NCBI GenBank assembly: GCA_964630925.1
Contig: CAZVZK010000187.1
Location: 1 to 18,465 of the forward strand
Direction: 5' to 3'
Source of the DNA: RGDT01 sp964630925
GTDB taxonomy: Bacteria > Planctomycetota > Planctomycetia > Gemmatales > Gemmataceae
DNA: 18,465 nucleotides
Both the position numbers and the translations under genes were made by a program. The notes beneath the pieces are model-generated. The model was not told the DNA's origin. It searched no databases and was given only the letters and a program-made list of their open reading frames with translations. Of this stretch, positions 13,839 to 18,465 are shown one piece after another; within the stretch, counting starts at the first letter, position 1, and every line of letters starts with the position of its first letter.

Positions 13839-15004
13839 CAGCGCACCAGGATGTCGGGACGCAGCACCTCGTGCCCCTGGATGCGGACGCGCTTCGACGG
13901 CCACGACTCCATCGGGGTGACGCAGCGAGCGCCCTGCTCGGCGACGACGAAGGTGTCGGCGCTGACCGCCGCGCCCGCCGCCGCCTGCCAGGTGATGGCC
14001 CAGCCGGCCTGCATCAGCTCGTCGGTGCGCGTCGTCAGCCCAAACTCGACGGCGGAGCGTCCGGTGACGTGGCCCTGTGGCCCGAGCGTCCACTCGTGCT
14101 CGTGGCCGGAGATGAGGTAGATGCGCCGCCCGGCGGTCAGCACCTCGCGCGGCACGCTGTCCGGCCAGGTGGCCGCCACGTAGGCCGCGCTCACCCGGCA
14201 GACGGTGTTCACCTCCTGCTTCAGGTCGTCGGGCGGCTCGCCGAAGCTGACCATCCGCGACGCGGTGACGTGCAGCCCGTACTTGCGGCCCGTGGCCGAC
14301 ATGACCGCCATGCGGTCGACGGCGGCCTGGGTGAAGCCGTGGCGGCGGTACAGGCGCGAGCGCCCGTCGGCGGCGACGCCGATGTGGACCGGCAGCAGGC
14401 CGCGGTGCATCATGCGGTGGGCGATCTGGCCGGCGGCCTCGCGCTCGCTCTCGCCCTTCTTCAGGGTGCGGCACGTCGCCTCCAGGGCGTGCGCCAGCGC
14501 CGCGCCGACCGCCAGCAGCGACGCCTGCTCGTAGATGGTCAGCACGCGGCGCATCGGGCGCAATTCGCCGCTCACGTCGAGGAGGTCGGAGACGCCCTCG
14601 ACGGGCATGTCCGTCGCGATCTTGCGGTTGTGGCACAGGTCGGTGAGGAGCTGTTCGCGGCCCCAGTGCCAGGGCCACTCCTTGAGCTGGAAGCCCAGCC
14701 CCTCCATCTCCTCGTCGAAGAGACGCAGGCTGTCGGCGTTGCTGGCGAGGAGCCAGCGGGCATCGGGCGTGCAATACAGGGCGGGCGCGGAGGCGGGGTC
14801 GGGCGTGCCGCGCACCGTGGCGCCGCTGGTCAGCCAGGTGAAGCTCTCGGGCGACAGCATCAGAAGGCCGTCGCGTCCGTGCTTGCGAAGGAGCTGGGCG
14901 ATGAGGCCCTGCTTCATCTCCACGTCGGCGCGGCGGTCGGACCGGCCCTCGATACTGTGCTCGCTGCCCTCCATCTCGGCGACAGCGGCGGCGTCTTCGC
15001 TCAT
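13838..15004 (-). CDS. M24 'pita-bread' family protein lacking the metal ligands
   Basis: A 388-residue protein with the two-domain layout of aminopeptidase P/prolidase: an N-terminal creatinase-like domain (about 30-150; LIAQLLRKHGRDGLLMLSPE at 34-53) and a pita-bread domain (about 155-375) beginning at LTIYEQASLLAVGAALAHAL. The five metal ligands of M24 enzymes (Asp, Asp, His, Glu, Glu) are largely absent. Where the first two Asp are expected, the sequence is AVMSATGRKYGLHVTASRMV (Ser236 and Thr247 by my alignment); the two Glu positions read ITWQAA (Trp339) and VSADTFVV (Ala349). A histidine remains in GPQGHVTG (308-315). It is therefore not expected to be a metallopeptidase; creatinase is a precedent for a metal-free M24 enzyme. 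The start lies in an ATGA overlap with the upstream gamma-carbonic-anhydrase-like gene. Confidence 0.82.
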   Translation of the reverse strand: MSEDAAAVAEMEGSEHSIEGRSDRRADVEMKQGLIAQLLRKHGRDGLLMLSPESFTWLTSGATVRGTPDPASAPALYCTPDARWLLASNADSLRLFDEEMEGLGFQLKEWPWHWGREQLLTDLCHNRKIATDMPVEGVSDLLDVSGELRPMRRVLTIYEQASLLAVGAALAHALEATCRTLKKGESEREAAGQIAHRMMHRGLLPVHIGVAADGRSRLYRRHGFTQAAVDRMAVMSATGRKYGLHVTASRMVSFGEPPDDLKQEVNTVCRVSAAYVAATWPDSVPREVLTAGRRIYLISGHEHEWTLGPQGHVTGRSAVEFGLTTRTDELMQAGWAITWQAAAGAAVSADTFVVAEQGARCVTPMESWPSKRVRIQGHEVLRPDILVR

Positions 15005-15567
15005 GCGCCGGCCTCTCTTCCCGTGGGGGGCTTGGGTGGGGGCCGAAGGCCCTCCCCAGGAAGATCGGGCGGCGTGAGGGGCGGGAACTCGCCGGCCGCG
15101 TGGCGGCGGGCCATGTCCAGGTAGTGCCGCGCGATCTCGGCTGCCCTGCCCATCTCGGCCTCGGTCACCTCGCGGACGATCTTGCCCGGCACGCCCATCA
15201 CGACCGAGCGGGGCGGGATCTTCTTGCCCTCGCCGACGAGCGCGCCGGCGGCGATGAGGCAATGCGCGCCGACCTCGCTCCCGGCCAGGAGCGTCGCCCC
15301 CATGCCGACGAGCGTGCCCTTGCCGATGAGCCGCCCGTGCAGCGTGGCGCGGTGGCCGACGACCACGTCCTCCTCGATGAGCATGGGCTCGTCGAAGTCC
15401 GTGTGGACGATGGTCCCGTCCTGGATGTTGGCGTTGGCGCCCAGCGTGATGCGGGCGAGGTCGCCGCGCAGCACGCAGCCGTACCAGATGTTCACGCCGG
15501 GCGACAGGACGATGTCGCCGACGATGACCGCGTTGCGCGCGATGTAGGATTCGCCGATGCGGCGCAT
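15001..15567 (-). CDS. Gamma-carbonic-anhydrase-like protein (left-handed beta-helix)
   Basis: A 188-residue protein made of hexapeptide repeats: VIVGDIVLSPGVNIWYGCVLRGD, ITLGANANIQDGTIVH, LIEEDVVVGHRATLHG, LIGKGTLVGMGATLLAG and SVVMGVPGKIVREVT. The three zinc-ligand histidines are in place (His55, His72, His77), in the spacing of Cam/CamH and YrdA/PaaY proteins. Such proteins are trimers; some are carbonic anhydrases, many have no proven activity. From residue 135 a helix is followed by a Pro/Gly-rich tail. Start: the ATG at 15567 has GAGGTGG upstream and begins near the usual N-terminus; the ATG at 15600 would have no RBS. It is the first gene of an overlapping operon (M24, DegT, NTF2-like), which suggests a shared pathway and not housekeeping CO2 hydration. 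Confidence 0.88.
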   Translation of the reverse strand: MRRIGESYIARNAVIVGDIVLSPGVNIWYGCVLRGDLARITLGANANIQDGTIVHTDFDEPMLIEEDVVVGHRATLHGRLIGKGTLVGMGATLLAGSEVGAHCLIAAGALVGEGKKIPPRSVVMGVPGKIVREVTEAEMGRAAEIARHYLDMARRHAAGEFPPLTPPDLPGEGLRPPPKPPTGREAGA

Positions 15568-15598
15568 GGCCGACCACCTCGGGTGACGGACAGGAGCC

Positions 15599-15604
15599 AT
15601 TCTA
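15599..15604 (-). promoter_or_regulatory. -10 element (TAGAAT) for the gamma-CA/M24/DegT operon
   Basis: On the minus strand TAGAAT (five of six matches) lies 32 bases upstream of the ATG at 15567, in the 74-base gap behind the FHA-GGDEF gene. No convincing -35 at the right distance. It would let the four-gene operon be expressed separately from the cyclase. Confidence 0.4.
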
Positions 15605-15641
15605 GCGCGCGCGGGGGCAAGAAGACAGGCGGGCCGCCGCG

Positions 15642-16553
15642 TCACCAGGCGACGCGGTTGCGGCCGGCGTTCTTGGCCTCGTAGAGCTTCATGTCGGCCT
15701 TGCCGATGATCTCGGCGGGCTCGATGGCCTCGCCGCCCTCGACGGCGGACACGCCCAGGCTGATCGTGACGGGCACCGACTCGCCGTCGAAGCTGAACGG
15801 CTCCATCTCGACCAGTTGCCGCAGGCGCTCCGCGACGGGCAGGGCCTGGGCCAGCGTGGACTCGGGCAGGACGGCGACGAACTCCTCGCCGCCGTAGCGG
15901 GCCAGCAGCTCCTCGGCCCGGATGACGCCGCGCAGCCGGTTGGCCATCTCGCGCAGGACGTGGTCGCCGCACAGGTGGCCGAGGTTGTCGTTGATCGCCT
16001 TGAAGCGGTCGATGTCGAAGACGATGACGGCGAGGGGCCTCTTGTGCCGCATGGAACGCGACAGCTCTCGGTTGAGGAACTCCGTCAGGTAACGCTTGTT
16101 CGGGATGTCGGTCAGGCCGTCCACGATGGCGAGGCGGTAGATCTCCTCGTGGTACTCAGCCTCGATGTTGCCGCCCGCCAGGAAGCGGTAGATGCAGTTG
16201 CCGACACGCAAATAATCGCCGTCGCGGAGCGGATGGCGGGCGACGGGTTGGTCGTTGACGAAGGTGCCGTTGGTGCTGCCGAGGTCGGCCGCGTGGTACC
16301 CCTCGGGCGTGGGGTCGATGCGGGCGTGCTTGCGGGACACCGAGCTGTCGTCGATGTGGATGGCGCAGTCCGACCCTCGGCCGATGAGCAGCGAGGAGGC
16401 GGTACTGAGAGGGTAGCGCTTGCCCATGCTCGCGCCGGAGGGGTAGATGTGGACGAGGCAGGCGTCGCGGATGGCCGAGACGGCGCGGGCCGGCTGACAG
16501 AGGGTATCGGCGGACGTGCGCTCCAGCTCCGGGACCGGCGCGATCTCCGGCAT
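15642..16553 (-). CDS. FHA-GGDEF protein (diguanylate cyclase with phosphothreonine-reading domain)
   Basis: A 303-residue cytoplasmic protein. Residues 1-30 are a variable leader; about 33-125 form a forkhead-associated domain with GRGSDCAI (58-65, Arg59), SSVSRKHARI (70-79, Ser73, His76) and LGSTNGTFVN (91-100), the residues that bind phosphothreonine. A linker helix leads into a GGDEF domain (about 140-303): DGLTDIPNKRYL, FDIDRFKAINDNLGHLCGD (179-197), active-site GGEEF (221-225) and KADMKLYEAKNAGRNRV at the end. The catalytic signature GG[D/E]EF is intact, so synthesis of c-di-GMP from two GTP is expected. The inhibitory I-site normally reads RxxD; here it is RAEE (212-215), so feedback inhibition may be lost. 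The frame is open to 16682, but the ATG at 16553 has GAGG upstream and its own promoter. Phosphorylated partners are probably Ser/Thr-kinase targets. Confidence 0.92.
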   Translation of the reverse strand: MPEIAPVPELERTSADTLCQPARAVSAIRDACLVHIYPSGASMGKRYPLSTASSLLIGRGSDCAIHIDDSSVSRKHARIDPTPEGYHAADLGSTNGTFVNDQPVARHPLRDGDYLRVGNCIYRFLAGGNIEAEYHEEIYRLAIVDGLTDIPNKRYLTEFLNRELSRSMRHKRPLAVIVFDIDRFKAINDNLGHLCGDHVLREMANRLRGVIRAEELLARYGGEEFVAVLPESTLAQALPVAERLRQLVEMEPFSFDGESVPVTISLGVSAVEGGEAIEPAEIIGKADMKLYEAKNAGRNRVAW

Positions 16554-16572
16554 GGCAACCTCACGGCGGGAC

Positions 16573-16597
16573 GGGCGGACGGGAAGGGCGTCCGCCC
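16573..16597 (-). promoter_or_regulatory. Leader hairpin upstream of the FHA-GGDEF gene
   Basis: GGGCGGAC (16573-16580) and GTCCGCCC (16590-16597) form a perfect 8-bp stem with a nine-base loop. It lies between the predicted promoter and the RBS, hence in the 5' untranslated part of the mRNA. A role in translation or message stability is possible but unproven. Confidence 0.35.
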
Positions 16598-16605
16598 ACG
16601 CATCA

Positions 16606-16633
16606 AATCTAGTACACGTATCGCCCGTGTCAA
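16606..16633 (-). promoter_or_regulatory. Sigma-70-like promoter for the FHA-GGDEF gene
   Basis: On the minus strand a perfect TTGACA (16628-16633) is followed after 16 bases by TAGATT (16606-16611, four of six). The -35 box overlaps the stop codon of the upstream membrane-protein gene. ACACG (16614-16618) and CGTGT (16626-16630) form a short inverted repeat across the spacer and could be an operator. Confidence 0.5.
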
Positions 16634-17283
16634 ATCCGGCGCTTCGGGACGGCCAGCTCGCCCCCCCTCGGGCCATCCGCATTCGGTGGCACCTCGTTCT
16701 GCCCAGGCCCCTCCGGCCCCTCGGACCCCTCCTTCAACCTCCGCAGCTCCTCGGCGTTGGAGGGCAGGCCGCGCTCGGCCCGGATGCGGTCCACCTCGGC
16801 CATCACCCGGTCGATCACGCCCGCGTTGGTGTCCACGCAGCGCAGCTCGACGACGAAGGCCCATGCGTTGACGGCGAGGGCGGCGACGGCGAGCGTGGCG
16901 TGCCAGGCCCAGTGCCACCCCGCCGTCGCCACCCCCGCGCCGGCGGCGGCGGCGGCGATGGGCACCAGCATGGCGAACAGCGCGGGCGGGAACGCCGCCC
17001 GCTTCAGCTCGCGGGTGAGCCTCGGCAGCGGCTCGTCGGGGATCTTGTAGGCGAGGGCGACCTCCTTGACCCAGCGTCCGGTGCCGAGGAAGTAGATGAA
17101 GACGAGGCAATGCATGCCGAGGGCGGCGGTCACGGCGATCAGGCCGAGGTAGATGTGCAGCATGTAGCTGGGGTCGTCGGCGTTGAGGCGGCCCTTGAAC
17201 GCCCAGGACCACCAGCCGACGGCGAAGGCGGCCACAAGGAGGGCCATCACGGCAGCGGCGAGGCGGGACAGGATGAGGGTCAT
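16630..17283 (-). CDS. Four-helix membrane protein, function unknown
   Basis: A 217-residue protein with four predicted membrane helices (about 4-28, 42-66, 98-122, 128-148) and a charged, soluble C-terminal tail (150-217). Helix 2 with its exit reads MLHIYLGLIAVTAALGMHCL then VFIYFLGTGRWVKEV, so it holds His43 and His58; the start of helix 4 carries His124 and His128 (GWHWAWHATLA). Membrane histidines spaced like this occur in heme-binding proteins, but I recognise no cytochrome family. Start: the frame runs on to 17355 with a Pro/Arg-rich stretch, but the ATG at 17283 begins the first helix; no clear RBS is visible, so the start is uncertain. The FHA-GGDEF gene follows 76 bases downstream, with a promoter of its own. 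Confidence 0.7.
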   Translation of the reverse strand: MTLILSRLAAAVMALLVAAFAVGWWSWAFKGRLNADDPSYMLHIYLGLIAVTAALGMHCLVFIYFLGTGRWVKEVALAYKIPDEPLPRLTRELKRAAFPPALFAMLVPIAAAAAGAGVATAGWHWAWHATLAVAALAVNAWAFVVELRCVDTNAGVIDRVMAEVDRIRAERGLPSNAEELRRLKEGSEGPEGPGQNEVPPNADGPRGGELAVPKRRI

Positions 17284-17357
17284 ACGGGGACCAGGGGGAG
17301 CGGGGTAAGGCTTGGCACGATGACAGCGCCCGGGCGGTCCGGGCGGGTGGCGCACGC

Positions 17358-17418
17358 CGGGCCGGCTATTCCGCGCGTAGCGGCCGGCCGCCGCCGGCCC
17401 GTGCCGATGGCGCGGAAT
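17358..17418. repeat. Interlocking inverted repeats in the divergent intergenic region
   Basis: CGGGCCGGC (17358-17366) is complementary to GCCGGCCCG (17393-17401), and ATTCCGCGC (17368-17376) to GCGCGGAAT (17410-17418). The two pairs are interleaved and not nested. A 10-bp palindrome CGGCCGGCCG (17381-17390) lies in the middle. They sit in the 209-base gap between the divergent genes starting at 17283 and 17493 and might be operator sites; the GC-rich pair may well be chance, the ATTCC-containing one less so. Confidence 0.35.
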
Positions 17419-17447
17419 GAGTCTCCTTCCCGAGCGGCGGCCTTGGC

Positions 17448-17453
17448 TATAAT
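17448..17453 (+). promoter_or_regulatory. -10 element (TATAAT) upstream of the SHOCT-like gene
   Basis: A perfect TATAAT 39 bases before the ATG at 17493, preceded by GGC. There is no good -35 match. It would drive the small membrane-protein gene and possibly read on into clpX. Confidence 0.5.
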
Positions 17454-17492
17454 AGCGGGGACGAGCGGGACGTGTCTCGCGGAGGGGTTTCG

Positions 17493-17828
17493 ATGAGCGT
17501 CGCCGTCCCCGCGCCGCCCGTTTTCGCGTTCCTCGACGCGCGGTTCTGGTGGACCACGGGGGCGATGATGGCCGCGCTCCTTCTGGGGGCGTACGTCATC
17601 TGGGCCTTCCGCAAGTGGCAGCGGAGTGGGGCCTCGCATATCTCGGCCAACGAGCAGCTCTCCCACTACCGGACGCTGCTCGAGAAGGGCGAGATCACGG
17701 AGCAGGAGTTCAACCAGCTCAAGGGCGTCCTCGGCGGCGAGATCCGCTCCTCGCTGGGGATGCCCGTCAAGCTGCCGCCCAGGCCCCCGGACGCCGCCCC
17801 GCCGCAAGAAGGTATCAAGCCGCCCTGA
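17493..17828 (+). CDS. Small membrane protein with SHOCT-like C-terminal segment
   Basis: A 111-residue protein. After a short N-terminus one membrane helix spans about 19-38 (WWTTGAMMAALLLGAYVIWA) followed by a positive FRKWQR stop-transfer. Residues 53-82 (NEQLSHYRTLLEKGEITEQE then FNQLKGVLGG) have the SHOCT pattern, a short helical hairpin with 'GxITxxEFxxxK' common at the C-terminus of bacterial small proteins and thought to mediate oligomerisation. The last 20 residues are Pro-rich. Start: the frame opens at 17472, but the ATG at 17493 has a strong GGAGGGG (17481-17487) at the right distance. It precedes clpX by 113 bases; a functional link is not shown. Confidence 0.8.
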   Translation: MSVAVPAPPVFAFLDARFWWTTGAMMAALLLGAYVIWAFRKWQRSGASHISANEQLSHYRTLLEKGEITEQEFNQLKGVLGGEIRSSLGMPVKLPPRPPDAAPPQEGIKPP

Positions 17829-17834
17829 ACTTCC

Positions 17835-17863
17835 TTGCAGCCCTTCCCGACGCGCCGTACAAT
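17835..17863 (+). promoter_or_regulatory. Candidate clpX promoter
   Basis: TTGCAG (17835-17840) and TACAAT (17858-17863, five of six) are separated by 17 bases, the optimal spacing. The leader would be about 70 bases. The -35 box matches TTGACA only in its TTG. Confidence 0.4.
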
Positions 17864-17941
17864 GCCGAGTCGAGCCGCCGCCGCACGGCCGCCAACCCCA
17901 CGCCCCAGAGACCAGGGCCCGGGGCAGACAAAGGAGACCGC

Positions 17942-18465
17942 ATGCCGACCAAAGATTCGGGCACGGGGGGCGGGGGCCGAAGGCCCACGGGCAACACCGG
18001 CAAGAACCGGAATGCCTCCTGCTCCTTCTGCCGCAAGAACTACCGTGACGTCGGGCCCCTCGTCGAGGGGCCGGGCGACGTGTACATCTGCGGCGAGTGC
18101 GTCGAGCTTTGCCAGTCCATCATCGACCAGGAGAAGCGCCGCAAGAGCGCATCCCGCTCCACCTTCTCCCACATACCCACCCCGCGCACGATCAAGGAGA
18201 AGCTCGACCAGTACGTGGTCGGGCAGCAGCGCGCCAAGCGCGTCCTCTCCGTCGCGGTCCACAATCACTACAAGCGGCTCACCCTCACCGAGGGGCAGAC
18301 CCGAGCCGACATCGAGGTGGACAAGAGCAACATCCTCCTCATCGGCCCGACCGGCTCCGGCAAGACCCTCCTGGCCCAGACACTGGCCCGCGTCCTCGAC
18401 GTCCCGTTCGCCATCGGCGACGCCACCACGCTGACCGAGGCCGGTTACGTCGGCGAGGACGTGGA
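17942..18465 (+). CDS. clpX: ATP-dependent Clp protease ATP-binding subunit ClpX (5' part, cut by window end)
   Basis: The first 174 codons of clpX, running off the window. An N-terminal Gly-rich tail is followed by the zinc-binding dimerisation domain, with Cys27/Cys30 (CSFC) and Cys50/Cys53 (CGEC) in YICGECVELCQSII. Then comes PTPRTIKEKLDQYVVGQQRA (79-98), the Walker A loop GPTGSGKT (135-142), and EAGYVGEDV with the substrate-gripping GYVG pore loop (168-171). ClpX is the AAA+ unfoldase that recognises tagged substrates and feeds them to ClpP. The start at 17942 is supported by AAGGAG (17931-17936), 5 bases upstream. clpP is not upstream in this window; a small SHOCT-like gene is. Confidence 0.95.
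   Translation, partial: MPTKDSGTGGGGRRPTGNTGKNRNASCSFCRKNYRDVGPLVEGPGDVYICGECVELCQSIIDQEKRRKSASRSTFSHIPTPRTIKEKLDQYVVGQQRAKRVLSVAVHNHYKRLTLTEGQTRADIEVDKSNILLIGPTGSGKTLLAQTLARVLDVPFAIGDATTLTEAGYVGEDV

Overview
The window looks like chromosome of a very GC-rich planctomycete, most likely of the Gemmataceae. The evidence is the set of lineage-typical families: a repeat-companion (TIGR02996-type) protein, an 'MTEAEW' family protein ending in a GPHVRGCW motif, TIGR03067-type small exported proteins with an 'FAPAPF' signature behind the signal peptide, and a Hanks-type kinase with the planctomycete N-terminal 'LLTEFQAGQI' segment. No rRNA, tRNA, CRISPR array, transposase or phage gene was seen. The right edge cuts clpX.

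Layout. (1) 140-4608: a GHMP sugar kinase behind a consensus-like promoter; a 494-base non-coding stretch with a 60-base-period direct repeat and a perfect 16-bp inverted repeat; a PI-PLC-like phosphodiesterase coupled to a small unknown protein; then two lineage-specific genes arranged head to head, one being a fusion of the TIGR02996 module to a GspE/MshEN-type N-terminal domain. (2) 4696-6933: one 745-residue protein that joins a Ser/Thr kinase, a response-regulator receiver and an HD-GYP domain. (3) 7003-9942: six small exported proteins from three related families (here called A, B, C), organised as three tight couplets A-B, B-C and A-C. (4) 12058-9946, minus strand: ammonium transporter followed by a PII protein, separated by a 70-base spacer that can fold into either of two mutually exclusive perfect hairpins; the transporter carries an extra C-terminal domain. 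(5) 15567-12194, minus strand: a tightly overlapping operon of gamma-carbonic-anhydrase-like protein, an M24 'pita-bread' protein without the metal ligands, a DegT/DnrJ aminotransferase, and a membrane-anchored NTF2-like protein. (6) 16553-15642, minus: an FHA-GGDEF diguanylate cyclase with its own promoter, preceded by a four-helix membrane protein. (7) 17493-18465, plus: a small SHOCT-like membrane protein and the 5' part of clpX.

How they may work together. The best candidate for an unusual system is signalling: the kinase-REC-HD-GYP protein would degrade c-di-GMP and phosphorylate Ser/Thr, while the FHA-GGDEF protein would make c-di-GMP and read phosphothreonine. They are about 9 kb apart and nothing in the sequence proves that they interact. 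amt and glnK form an ordinary nitrogen-sensing pair with an unusual possible attenuator. The A/B/C gene array and the degenerate M24 operon have no assigned function.
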